Source of the DNA: Piezodorus guildinii
Taxonomy: Eukaryota > Arthropoda > Insecta > Hemiptera > Pentatomidae
Assembly: GCA_023052935.1 (NCBI GenBank)
Contig: CM041297.1
Location: 109,545,563-109,609,562 of the forward strand
Direction of reading: 5' to 3'
DNA length: 64,000 nucleotides
Made by a program: the position numbers and the translations under genes. The first letter of the stretch is position 1, and each line of letters opens with the position of its first letter. Below, piece by piece: positions 53,405 to 64,000 of this stretch. A model generated the notes under the pieces. The model was not told the origin of the DNA. It saw only the letters and a program-made list of their open reading frames with translations, and searched no databases.

Positions 53405-56125
53405 AATTATGAAACTACGTCTCGGTGATAAATAATGATTCTATTGTTCAAATAAAAGTTCTACTTAATATATTTTGAAAGTCACTGGCAAACAAATTGT
53501 TTATTCATAAGAAATCACTTATTTTTATATTTATAAAATTTATTATCACTGGCAGACTTAGCATTTTGCCCGTAAGATAATTAACAAACGAAAACTATCT
53601 AGTACCTTATTCTCAAAAAAAGAAGGCTTTCCGTTTTTGGAAAAAGTATTTATTTACTGTTTAATAATCGTTCCACTTTTCTTGTGTTTAACATCAGTCA
53701 TGAGCTACTTTCAGCGCTACACTATTTTTTCAGATGGTATGGTGTGCGTCATTTCCATTAGATTTACTGACTCCAAGGACAGTCACTAGTGTTAGAACAG
53801 TGTTCCGTAACTCTGCTCACTTCCCGTTCGTTCCCCTCGGCCTATCATCACACCTGAGTAAAACTAGCTGACTCATATTATTTATTACGATCGTGTAAAA
53901 GGAAAATTACAGCCCTACTTCTTTGTTTTTTTCTTTTTTTAATGAAATTCATTAATATTCAAAACAAACTTAATATTTTTCCTCTATCTTCTATTTTAAG
54001 AAAGAAAACGTAGATGGTAGGTAATGTCTATTGACCCAATTGTCTCAAAGAAGAGATAAAACTCAGGATTGAAAATATTCTATTTCTATTTTCTAGGCTA
54101 AAAAATTAGAACAATGGAATCGGAACGGTTTTAATAAAAATGTTTGTTGGAAAAGACCCAACTAATTTCTTGGATTTTTTTTTTCATAAAAGAAAAACAT
54201 TGCATTTGTTTTTATTTATTATATTATTTATTATTTTTTTTTATTATTTTTTTTTTTTTTTTTTTTTTGTGTAGAACTAGGAACAGTCCATTTTTCTGAT
54301 TTAAGCATATCATAAATTTATGGACTAAAGTCAACTTCTTTACTAGATCTAACTTTTTCATTTAAATTGCCATCATAATAATATATCATAAACACTTTAC
54401 ATGTGTAGAAATAAACACAAATAGTTTTATTAATAGTTAGTAGATATTATTCTTGTTTTGTTTTACTTAAAACTTAAAGTTACATAACAAATTAAATCTG
54501 CGTTTTTGTGATTTTTTTTTTTTCCACGAACATTAAACGTTTACTTTCGTTCTTATCGTTACGAGATGGAATGCCTGATGCTAAATGCGAATTCTTGAAT
54601 TGGCGAACTAAGCCAAGAATTGAAATAGAAACAGAAGGGACCTCTATCAGAGCGTGGAGATAAGTTAATGTCGTACTTTTATCTCTTCAGGGGACAAATC
54701 TGGTTCAAAGGATCTAATTTCAAATTGGCATGCATTTTATTTATGTAGAGTTCTAATTTAAAATTATTATTATTATACCGTTAATTTTCATTGATGCTAA
54801 ATTACATAATATGTCGATTAGATCGAGTAAGCAGTCAATGTATAATCCATAATTTTTTGTTGTACTCCCGACCATTTGGAATTAATATATTACCTTCGCC
54901 CAGACTTAGAAAGAATAGGGGAAAAAAATAGAATTGTTAGTGAGCAGTTATTGTTTAAAAATGTATGGATTTCATAGTTAGTTTTATGGCTTTCGTTAAT
55001 AACTTCAAAGTCTTTAAAACAATTACTCATAAAAATTTTACGTTTAGGTTGAAAAGAATTGTTACTGTTAATTGTTGTTAAGATAATATAATGATATTGT
55101 GTAATGTTATTTTACCTTACTTTTGTTTTCAGTAAATACGGTGCAAATGAAGTCTCAAAGCATTAGACACATTTTTGTAGAGATGTAGAACATGTATATT
55201 GATGTATGAATGTTTTGGTCTCTCACAAGTATTATATTTCTATAAAATAATTTATCAATCCCAAAAAATACCTAAACTGTTATAGTCTGCTGGATGGGAA
55301 GTATTTAAGACTAGAATTTTTTCTGTTTTTGAATTAAATGGTTAAAAACATAAAATTTATATTATCTCTGCGTATCTATGTTTTATTTACCAATTATAAG
55401 TACGCTGAAGATAAACTTATATATGTATATGTATTATAAATTCATCCTAAAGGTACTTATTATCGATAAATAATATACAGATGGTCATAGATTATTCAAC
55501 TTGTTAAAAGTTAAAGCAATCAGCCATGCTTCAGTTTCTATAGCTCTTTTAAGTCGAATTCAGTCTTTTTCATACCAAATTAAACTTTTTTAATTTAAAA
55601 TTTAACCTTTTCCATAATAAATTTAACCTTTTTCATTTTAAATTCAATCTTTTTCCGTTAAACTAAACTAATAAAAATCATATTAACACAATTATGTGGT
55701 TTTAATTATTCAATAACGTTTTAACCAATTTTGCTTGTTATCTGTGCTCAGAAGACATTTTCGTGCAATAAATCCCGATTTTAATTACAGTTATCTATTA
55801 ATTTTAGCTTTTCGGTACTAGGGTCGTAATGAGTTCGTTTGGATTTTAACGATCGCGCTAACAGCTAAAATTAATAAATAATTTTGAATACTCATAAACT
55901 TGTAAATTAGAATAAATCGAGAAAGCTATCATGAAATCATTAAGTGAGCGGTCTTGAAATCTATTTTAATATGAAATGTAAAATGGTTTATTGAATTTTA
56001 CAACTGTTTATTAACATAAATCCAATAAGTAAAAGTGTTGAATTATAATAAAGGGCGTGAAAGGCTTGTGAAGAAACTACCCAGCGTTAGAACTTCGATG
56101 TTTATTTAAGTAAGTAGATCCCGAT
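53405..56125. other. Intergenic, nothing recognised
   Basis: Very AT-rich, with a T tract near 54,234-54,268. No gene-like frame seen on either strand. Confidence 0.4.
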
Positions 56126-56129
56126 GCCA

Positions 56130-56830
56130 TCTTCTTTTCAATCGCCTCGGAGGGCTGTCAGGAATTTGTGAGATTGATAGGTTGCGAACAAGAGGGTTTA
56201 TATAGGTTGGGATTTGGAATCAAAAATGGTATATCTGGTACGAGAAAGGTCTGCAACAAATAGGATATTAAGGTCGTTATAGATGATTTTGTTTGTGACA
56301 AATAAGGAGCATTTAGGATTTTGCGAAGGATTTTGGATTTAAGGTATTGGATGCGAGAGGAATTAGATGGTTTAGTAGAACCCCAAAGCTCTATTCCATA
56401 TGTCCAGATGGGTCTGATGATTGTAACATAAATAAGCTTTTTGTATAAATAATTGGAAGTTTTTTGGAGAAGGCAGTTTCTTGTCGTTTTAGTCTCGTAT
56501 GAGGATTCCATGTAAGACGTTTGTCAAGATTGAGCCTAAGTATCGGATTGGTTCGACAGGTATGAGTGGGGTATTATTAAAGGATACAGTCGGGCAGGAA
56601 GTCAACGGTTTGCTACGAAGAGTAAAGGTAATTTGGTGGAATTTTTTTAGAATTTATTTTAATCCTCCAGTTCTAACACCATTCCACAATGGCTGTGATG
56701 TGGGACTGAAGGGTTTGGGATGCAACGGTTGGATCATTATGAACGGATAAACCACAGTTTTTTAAGTTGTGAGGACAGTGCTAGGATGGAGTGGAATATC
56801 AGCTGTATATAAAGGATTAATTAAGTTTGG
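56130..56830 (-). pseudogene. Jockey-like LINE RT remnant
   Basis: The minus strand reads PLYTADIPLHPS (the region just before the catalytic FADD, which is itself lost), then LDKRLTW-like sequence and IIRPIWTYGIELWGSTKPSN, YLKSKILRKILNAPY. The last blocks are nearly identical to those of the Jockey-like elements at 59,522 and 61,727. Frameshifts and stops are frequent. Confidence 0.7.
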
Positions 56831-57344
56831 CCTAATTTTTTTTAAATGCTACATTGAACCTTAAAAGTCTATGTTTTCACTGGCTAACCCAGCCGAGAGA
56901 CGATCAGACAGCACGGAGAGCTGACGAAACCATGACTAAGAAGGGAACGTAAATAAAATAGGAAAAACATTGGAAAGCTGCCAAACTTTTATAATATTTC
57001 ACAGCAGGCAGTTGGCTCTCCTAACGATTCAGAGTGTTTATTATTTTTTTTCTCACAGACTGCACTGCAAATTTAGCTCAAAATGAATTTAAACATCTTG
57101 CTCCGATTGCCTTTGAAACTTAATTTGAAGCGGATATTTTCATTTTTATTTTGAGATAAATTTTAATACTTTTATGGGCACAATTTGGACGGGATTTTTA
57201 TATCAGGAAGAAGGGATTGGGAGGATGGATTTTTCATGAATAATATTGTGTAATGACATCTCTTTTACGAGAAAAAAAATTCCCAATTGGATGCGCTGCT
57301 CAACTTTGCTTAGTTGCTATTAAAGACAATCTTTAATAAAAAAA

Positions 57345-57354
57345 AAAAAAAAAT

Positions 57355-57398
<44 letters not shown>

Positions 57399-57402
57399 AT
57401 GT
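57345..57402. repeat. A-run and (TA)n microsatellite
   Basis: An A tract passes into a broken TA repeat. Confidence 0.9.
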
Positions 57403-57960
57403 TTCCAAATAAAAATATTTAACCATAATAATTTTGTTGAAATCGGTCTTTGAAAATCCAGGCTAGCCTTAGTATACTCGTATATAGTGGTGTAAGATGC
57501 CCAGGGAATCCAGGATTATATTTTCTGTCATGTTTTAGAGCTGATTCTTCGATATTTTCACAAAAATACTCTCTAGTTGATGGGATGGCCCCTTCTTCTT
57601 CAGAAACAGAGCGATTTGAAGTCAATGTTCTTTCACTGAACTCCTCGCGAACCTTCTCCAGCAGGTAGGGAATACATTTTGCATAAATGTTTTCTTTTTG
57701 TCCTTATATTTTGTTGCTGTGATCCTGATCATTTGTCTCATATCTGATTTTGGGATCTAATATTAGTGCTTCCTTTCCTGTGGCACTAAATGCGAAGATG
57801 TCCACAAATCTAGTTGACCTAAAATGGTATAAAAACATTTTTTATATATCGACTAATTATCTGCTAAGCCCAAACCCACCTACATCAACACGTCAGAATT
57901 CCGATTCCCTTACATCTCGCCATTCGCGCAACATGAACTCTTTCGGCTTCAATCAGTGAC
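57400..57960 (-). pseudogene. LINE-associated C-terminal domain remnant
   Basis: The minus strand reads RFVDIFAFSATGKEALILDP, KIRYE, then after a stop ENIYAKCIPYLLEKVREEFS and EEEGAIPSTREYF. The order RxVDI..F....xxILDPxxRYE, then IYxxCIPYLxEK, then GAIP matches the C-terminal domain seen in many insect LINE proteins as I remember it. The frame is broken by one stop. Confidence 0.4.
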
Positions 57961-57985
57961 GCGACATCCTATTCTGCATGAATTT

Positions 57986-58330
57986 TTAGTATAAGTCATA
58001 GTGATCCACATATTTTAAAGTCCATACTCCTTTATTGCAGAGTGGTCGAGAGATTTTGCTTAAGAACTTTCTTTCAAGTATTATTTGGTTTAATTTTTGG
58101 TCATTTGAATTTTTTTGTCGTACATAATTGGAGCTACTAAATGAAACATTAATCTTCTTGTGTATTATTTCCATGCCTGATAAATAGAAAACGAGAGAAC
58201 CAAATGACATTTTGTTTTCAACAGGAGTCCCTGCATCAATTGTTATTATTGGCAAGCTTACTTTTTTTGATGATTGGTTAATATTTCTCTTTCCACTGCC
58301 GATATTTTCTTTAGGTTTATACAAATATTT
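57986..58330 (-). pseudogene. LINE RT C-terminal remnant
   Basis: A minus-strand frame of 112 codons includes IITIDAGTPVEN, SLVFYLSGMEI, ILERKFLSKISRPL and GVWTLKYVDHYDL. The spacing fits the insect LINE pattern xxIxIDGxxVExVxxFxYLGxxI....RFYKxLxRPxLLYGSExWTLKxxDxxRL. Key residues such as the YGSE block are eroded. Confidence 0.45.
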
Positions 58331-58360
58331 ATTTTATCTATTCGACAGCGATACCAAAAT

Positions 58361-59430
58361 ATCTGGTGCGCTCAATACAAGATTTTCACGTACCTCCGTG
58401 GTTAAAATCAATTTAAGAATTTTTAAAATAGTTAAAGACGGAACAAGACTAAAGAATTTATTACATTGAGTATGGATAGAAACATGGGGTTAGTTAAAAA
58501 TCTATTATATTATTATCGACAACAATTAGTTGATTCTATCGGCTTTTCATCACTTTACATTACCTTTTACAGCTTTTTATATAAGATAATATTTTTTCTA
58601 AAATCATTAGCTTTCCAACGGTATATTATACTTCTATATTACTATTCTTATGTTAGAAAATCCAAAAATTTCATGAATAAAATATTGTTGCTCTTCCTTT
58701 AGTTGAATATCGAATTCGTTCAACTTATATATTTACCCGTTTTTATCAATGCTAACAAAATGATATTGTTTATTATTATGATATTATTAGTTCGAATCTA
58801 CAAAATTAGAGGTACTTTAGAGAAAGAAAATTCAAACATTCAGCCTTTAAGCGCTGTAAGAATTAAGCCTACATGATCTTCATTCATTATATTTGTATTA
58901 TATTCGTTCATTATATTTTACATCGATATAGGGAATTTGATCAAAATTGACACTAACGATTTAATTTTACAAAATTGTTAGAGTCGTTTTTGAGAAAAAC
59001 ATAAAAAGGTGAACAAAACCATGGTATAAAGTGGTTCTTCTGGTTTGCCAATTTTGATGAAAAAGTTGCTATTATCACTCTCCATTAACTTTTACAATTT
59101 TATGTATAAGATAATAATGTTTCTAAAATCATTAACTTTCCAACGGTATATTGTACGTCTATATTACTGTTTTTATGTTAAAAAACACCTAAATTGCAGG
59201 AAAAAATATGTTTGCACTTTTCTCCTTTAGTTGGATTCGGTAATCGTTCAAATTATATATTTATCCGTTTTTTATCAGTTCTAAATAGATGATACAGTTA
59301 TTTTTATAGATTCTACAAAATTAAAGGTACTTTACAGGGAGAAAATTTAAAATATCGGCATTTAATCACTGTCACAATATTTCAATCAAAATTAGACCTA
59401 CATGAAATTATTTATCACAAAACAAAAAAT
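58361..59430 (+). mobile_element. MITE family M1, copy with internal duplication, right end lost
   Basis: Starts ATCTGGTGCGCTCAATACAA with TTTTCACGTACCT. The interior block around CTAAAATCATTAGCTTTCCA is present twice (58,560-58,640 and 59,085-59,160). The usual right end with GGTAAGTGAAAGT was not found. Confidence 0.6.
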
Positions 59431-59521
59431 TTGACATAAAATTTAATTTGCCATCTGCATTTCTTTTGCAATAAGCAAATTTGTGGACTGCTGAAGCAGC
59501 GGCTCATCATAGCAGAGTTCG

Positions 59522-61279
59522 TTAAGTGATCAGCATATCTCTTGGCCACCGCCTGCGTAGTCGTCGGGGTGGGCTGTAAGAATTCGTAGAGCATTTTAAT
59601 GTTTCTGTAAGAGGGTTGGTGTTGTATGTTAGTCTTTGGTGGAAGTTATTGTATTGTTCTGTAGCAGTGGCTGAAATAGTCGGAATGTTTAAGTCGTTAT
59701 GTATAACGTCATTTGTTACGTAGAACGGTGCGTCCACTATTTTGCGCAGCACTTTCGACTGAAAGGACTGTATTCTTTGGATACTTGTTGGTTTGGCAGA
59801 GCCCCACAGTTCTATCCCGTATGTCCAGATTGGTTTTAGCAAAACTTTGTAAAGAGTTAGTTTGTTGGTTAATGATAATTTAGAGCGTCTGTCAAGTAAT
59901 CTAGATAAAAGACCGTATCGTGTGTTGAGTTCTTTGCGTTTTTGTCGAATGTGGGTACACCAGGTCAGTCTTTTGTCCAAGTGAATACCTAAATATCGAA
60001 TTTCGTCGGAAGGCGGAATAGGAATATTATTAAAGTTAATGAAAGGAGAAGGTTTGTGGTTCAGGGTGAACACTACATGAGCACTCTTGGACTCGTTCAT
60101 CTTTATTTTCCATCTAGAAGCCCAAGCAGAAATTTCATCAAGGTGGTTTTGGAGGGATATTGCCGCTTGTAAAGGATCCTTATCTGAACAAAGAACAGCT
60201 GTATCATCAGCAAAAGTAGCCAAAAGAGTCCCATTGTGCTGGGGAAGATCTGACATATAAATGTTAAACAATATTGGTCCTAAAACACTGCCCTGAGGTA
60301 CACCTGCCTTAATTTGCTGAATGTCTGAGAGTTCGGTCCCGACTTTGACAGAAAAATGTCTATCCGAAAGGTATGAAAGGAATATTAAATAGAACGTAGG
60401 TGGAAGTAAAATTTTCAGTTTGCAAAGCAATCCTTCGTGCCAAACCTTGTCGAAAGCCTGACTAATGTCAAGGAAAACACCTGGACAATATTTTTTTGAC
60501 TCTAGTGAATTTGAAATGAAATCAACTAAACGATGAGATTGTTGTATAGTGGAATGATGTTTTTTAAAGCCGAACTGATGATTGGGTATAAACTTTAATA
60601 TTTCAAGAGAATCTAAACGGTGAAGAAGTATTTTTTCGAATAATTTTGAGAACGAAGGAAGAAGGCTGATCGGGCGATAGGAATTTAAACAGTCTGAGGA
60701 TTTATTTGGTTTTAGCACCATGATAACTTCTGAATATTTCCACAAGACTGGAAAATACGTGATTTTGAAAATTGAATAATAAATATTGGTTAAAAAAAGG
60801 ATTGCTTTCCATGATAAATTTTTAATAATGAAATTCGTAATTAAGTCAAACCCTGGAGCTTTATTGTTCGGCAAGCTCTTAATAATATCACGAACTTCGT
60901 ACGGATGAATTGCTTTTGGAGGTAATGTCATTGGTAAGGGCACGTTAAGGTGGGATTGAACAAGAGTTGTACATAGTCTGTCATTAATATCATCATGAGT
61001 TTTAAAAGTCCCACTGAGATGGTTAGCAAACAATTGAGCTTTTTGTGCGTCTGATTTTGCCCAAGAACCGTCAGGATATCGAAGCGGATGAGAAACTTCG
61101 TGATGTTGGAGTATCCGTTTGGTCAAATTCCATAATGGTTTCTCACCAGTCGATGTACGTTTCAAGAAGTTATTAAAGTTTTCAGTTTTTGAACGTCTTA
61201 TTTCCTCTTTAAGCTGACGTGTTAGTTTATTAAAATTATGTCTGTCCGATGGGTAACGAGTCTGTTGCCATAATTTTCT
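59522..61279 (-). pseudogene. Jockey-like LINE A: RT, 5' part displaced
   Basis: The frame is open from about 61,279 to the stop at 59,522. It carries the linker (RKLWQQTRYPSDRHNF), the RT with KAPGFDLITNFIIK, YRPISLLPSFSKLFEKIL, VFLDISQAFDKVWHEGLL, GVPQGSVLGPILFNIYMSDL and ATFADDTAVL, then LDKRLTW and RPIWTYGIELWG. All RT blocks look intact. The endonuclease half is missing because related element B begins directly upstream, so A appears interrupted or truncated there. The C-terminus RRRWPRDML is shared with B. Confidence 0.85.
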
Positions 61280-61301
61280 TTCTTTTTTTTCTTCTTTTTT
61301 T

Positions 61302-61316
61302 TTATTCGTATTTATT
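61302..61316 (-). terminator. Polyadenylation signals of LINE B
   Basis: Two AATAAA motifs on the minus strand lie within 20 bases of the A tract. Confidence 0.6.
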
Positions 61317-61726
61317 ACAATTTGTCATAACAGACAATAATAATAGTGCTACAGGATCTCATTCATACAATATTTACAATATAAACAAAAAGAAAGTCAA
61401 ATTACATAAAATAAAATCAAAATAAATAAACGTATACAATAACAAAATTTATAGACAAAATAAATACAAATAATTGAAGTTAACAAATAAATAAACAAAA
61501 CATGTCACATTCATACCTATGTACAATATTTACAATCAGCTCGGGAGCCCCGGACGGGGCTTGTCCCCCCACTTGTAGAAGGACAAGCAGAGTCCAAAGG
61601 ATCCCAGCGCCTCCCTCTCAGCCGCATCACTGGTGAGAGCCAGCGGAAGCTAAGTGAGGGCGCCAGAGCCACAATCACACCGCACATGAGAGGAGAATCT
61701 GACCAGTGTCAGAACTCCAGAATAGA

Positions 61727-64000
61727 TTACAATATGTCTCGGGGCCACTGCCGTTTCAACCTTCTGGGAGGGTTGTATGGATGAGTGGAGCTGGATAGGG
61801 ATTGTGCTAGAGGATTAGGATGATGAATGAGGTTCTGGTGGAATTTGGAAAATTTAGATGGAATCAGGTCTGAAATAAATGGAACATTAAGGTCGTGGTG
61901 TAAGGTATAGTTGGAGACATAATAAGGAGCATTTACTATTGTTCGGAGGACTTTGGATTGAAAGGATTGAATGCGTTTGATGTTAGAACGTTTAGCTGTC
62001 CCCCACAGTTCAAGTCCGTAGGTCCAGATTGGCTTCAGTATTGTCTTGTAAAGTAATAATTTGTTGTCAACAGTAAGCTTAGATTTTTTGTTTAGTAGTC
62101 TGTATAACTGTCCGAATCGTCTGTTGAGTTCTTTTCGTTTAAGTCTTGTATGTGGGTTCCACGTCAATCTTTTGTCTAGTAGTAAGCCAAGATACCGGAC
62201 TGTGTCTGAGGAAGGAAGTGGTATGGAATTGAAATGAACCATTGGACAGGATTTGCGTCGAAGGGTGAAGGTGACGTGGGTGCATTTGCTTTCATTAACC
62301 TTAATACGCCAAGCATTACACCAGTCCTCGATAAGACAAAGGTGTCTTTGCAGGATTAAGGATGCTATTTCGGGATCGGAATTGGATGATAGGATGGCGG
62401 TGTCATCTGCAAATGTTGCCAGAAAGGTGTCAGGATGATTAGGAATATCAGCAGTGTAAAGGATGTAGAGGACGGGTCCCAAGACGCTGCCTTGAGGAAC
62501 ACCGGCCTCAATGGGATAAAAGTTAGAAAATTCTACACCACAGCGAACTCGGAAGGAGCGGTTTGAGAGATAGGATCGTAGAATGAGGTATAGAGACTGG
62601 GGTAAATGCGTTTTAAGCTTGAAGAGTAATCCGGTGTGCCATACCCGGTCAAAAGCTTGCGCTATGTCCAGAAACGCACCAGAACAATACTCTTTGCATT
62701 CAAGGGCTGAGGAAATATGGTCTACAACTCGGAGTCCTTGTTGAACAGTGGAATGATGAGCACGGAAACCAAACTGATGGGAAGGAAGATTTTGTGATTC
62801 TAATATAGGCAGGATTCGTTTTAGAAGGAGTTTTTCAAAGACTTTTGAGAGGATAGGGAGTAGACTAATAGGTCTGTAGGATGAAGTGTTGCTGGAAGGT
62901 TTACCTGGTTTTAGGAAGAGAATGATTGTGGAATGTTTCCATAAGAGAGGATAATAGGTGGTGCGAAGGATGCAGTTGTAGATATAGGTAAGGAATATAA
63001 TAGCTTTCTGTGGAAGTTGACGGAGGATCTGGGGGGTAAGGAGATCATGTCCAGGAGATTTACGGAGGGTCAGTTTCTGGAGAAGATATTTAACTTCAGA
63101 GGGATTAATAGCTTTAGGAGGTAGGGAAAGAGGTATTGGTGACAAAAGGAAGTCTTGTACTGCTGCGGTATGATTGCTTTGGGATTCCGGGTGAGGAGTG
63201 AATACTTTGGAGAGGTGTGTGGCGAATTCCTCGGCTTTATCTTCATCAGACGCAGCCCAGGAGTCATCACCACGCCGGAGAGGATGGGAAACTTGATGGG
63301 ATTTTAAAATCTTCTTCGTGACATTCCACAGGGAATTATCACTAGCTGACAGAGAGGAGAGGTAGGAATTAAAGGACTGGGAACGGAAGGTCGCCAACTC
63401 CTGCTTCAATTGTCTACAATAGAAGTTATAGGAGCGGCGATCTGTTGGGTGTCGGGTGCGCTGCCATAATGATCTGGCACGGCGTTTTGCATGGATTAGG
63501 TCTGTAAGGTGTTGAGGCAAATGGTTTTGGTGAGGAGTTATATTGGAGTGTTTAGGAGAGGAGGCAGTCCAGACAGCTTGCTGAATGGCGGTGGTGAAGG
63601 AGTAGACGGAATCGTCAAGGTCTTCCGGGGTTTTGAGGGTCGCTCTGAGGTTAATATTATCGGTCAGGATTTGGCGAAATAGGTTCCAGTTGACAGGTCC
63701 TCGGATAAATGACGGTGAGATAGGTTTTGGAATTGGAGTGAGAGATCCTTTTAGGATCAGAGGACTATGGTCTGAGGATAATTCATCAAGTCGAGCTACA
63801 GATAAGTTGAGGGTGCCTAATCCGCTGTGAATGAAGAAGCCAAGGATGTCAGGATTACGGTTGGGATCGGTTGGCCAGTAGGTAGGGGAATCGGGAGGTA
63901 GGAGATTGAAATGACGGGAGTTGAGTGCAGACAGCAAATTTCGTCCACGAGAATTCGTGGTTCTCGAACCCCACTGTTGATGCTTGGCATTTAAGTCTGC
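61727..64000 (-). CDS. Jockey-like LINE B: endonuclease-RT ORF2, partial
   Basis: The frame is open from the window edge at 64,000 to the stop at 61,727, about 757 codons. At the edge ADLNAKHQQWGS and LNSRHFNLL are the GDFNAKHxxWGS block of the APE endonuclease, followed by DELSSDHSPLIL with the catalytic His. The RT has RKSPGHDLLTPQIL, YRPISLLPILSKVFEKLL, AFLDIAQAFDRVWHTGLL, GVPQGSVLGPVLYILYTADI and ATFADDTAIL. The end is RPIWTYG-like (KPIWTYGLELWG), then PPRRLKRQWPRDIL. No frame break was seen, so the copy may be recent. The N-terminus and any ORF1 lie outside the window. Confidence 0.9.
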   Translation of the reverse strand, partial: ADLNAKHQQWGSRTTNSRGRNLLSALNSRHFNLLPPDSPTYWPTDPNRNPDILGFFIHSGLGTLNLSVARLDELSSDHSPLILKGSLTPIPKPISPSFIRGPVNWNLFRQILTDNINLRATLKTPEDLDDSVYSFTTAIQQAVWTASSPKHSNITPHQNHLPQHLTDLIHAKRRARSLWQRTRHPTDRRSYNFYCRQLKQELATFRSQSFNSYLSSLSASDNSLWNVTKKILKSHQVSHPLRRGDDSWAASDEDKAEEFATHLSKVFTPHPESQSNHTAAVQDFLLSPIPLSLPPKAINPSEVKYLLQKLTLRKSPGHDLLTPQILRQLPQKAIIFLTYIYNCILRTTYYPLLWKHSTIILFLKPGKPSSNTSSYRPISLLPILSKVFEKLLLKRILPILESQNLPSHQFGFRAHHSTVQQGLRVVDHISSALECKEYCSGAFLDIAQAFDRVWHTGLLFKLKTHLPQSLYLILRSYLSNRSFRVRCGVEFSNFYPIEAGVPQGSVLGPVLYILYTADIPNHPDTFLATFADDTAILSSNSDPEIASLILQRHLCLIEDWCNAWRIKVNESKCTHVTFTLRRKSCPMVHFNSIPLPSSDTVRYLGLLLDKRLTWNPHTRLKRKELNRRFGQLYRLLNKKSKLTVDNKLLLYKTILKPIWTYGLELWGTAKRSNIKRIQSFQSKVLRTIVNAPYYVSNYTLHHDLNVPFISDLIPSKFSKFHQNLIHHPNPLAQSLSSSTHPYNPPRRLKRQWPRDIL

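Larger units (their letters stand above)
61283..64000 (-). mobile_element. Jockey-like LINE B, 3' end inserted next to A
   Basis: The minus-strand element has its poly(A) at about 61,283-61,312, preceded by AATAAATACGAATAAA. A 3' UTR of about 410 bases follows, and ORF2 extends beyond the window. The poly(A) abuts the open frame of element A. That is the picture expected if B inserted into A, with the rest of A beyond the window. Confidence 0.8.

Noticed and set aside
53735..53890. Second hAT end (CAGTGTTCCGTAACTCTGC)
   Set aside because: Only a weak resemblance to hAT termini and no partner end found.
1..64000. CRISPR array or bacterial operon
   Set aside because: No regularly spaced direct repeats and no clustered same-strand genes with ribosome-binding sites. 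The introns and elements are eukaryotic.

Overview
The window looks like a stretch of an AT-rich arthropod nuclear genome, most likely an insect and possibly a hemipteran (the order is a guess). The reasons are one intron-containing animal gene, mariner, Tc1 and hAT transposon pieces, RTE-, CR1- and Jockey-type LINEs, Penelope-like elements, tRNA-derived SINEs, MITEs and long TA microsatellites. There is no sign of a bacterial or organellar genome: no operons, rRNA or ribosome-binding sites.

Layout. 1-9,060 holds SINEs, a LINE RNase H tail and intergenic DNA. 9,123-13,192 is a 260-codon open frame of unknown function, split by an apparently intact RTE-type LINE (9,639-12,914) with an 11-bp target-site duplication. 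13,900-19,710 contains degraded LINE pieces, a mariner with perfect ends but an internal deletion (15,240-16,138) and SINE copies. 19,772-22,950 is a Penelope-like element (RT plus GIY-YIG) bounded by inverted copies of about 1 kb, each carrying a hammerhead-ribozyme-like motif. It is followed by a second, decayed RTE LINE inserted with a 13-bp duplication into an inverted Penelope N-terminal fragment (22,964-25,290). A Tc1-like deletion derivative lies at 26,117-26,688.

The one well-supported host gene is on the minus strand, 27,685-40,010. It is a five-exon (first exon missing) relative of mitochondrial malate dehydrogenase. All splice junctions and phases agree and there are no stops, yet the catalytic His and Asp and two substrate-binding Arg of the family are replaced. 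It therefore looks like a conserved-fold pseudoenzyme or a neofunctionalised paralogue. Its introns carry two copies of a TIR-bearing MITE whose ends include a perfect 5' splice-donor sequence, a 145-bp palindromic MITE, a Penelope end pair, SINEs and a possible processed copy of a short exon found at 40,116-40,160.

40,163-64,000 is almost all repeats: CR1-like and other LINE remnants, two more mariner remnants, MITE and SINE copies, another Penelope inverted end pair, one unrecognised coding-looking stretch (45,750-46,090), and two related Jockey-like LINEs on the minus strand at the right end, one apparently inserted into the other, with the outer copy running off the window. The genes do not form a pathway. 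The window is one metabolic-enzyme-like gene in a landscape of nested mobile elements.
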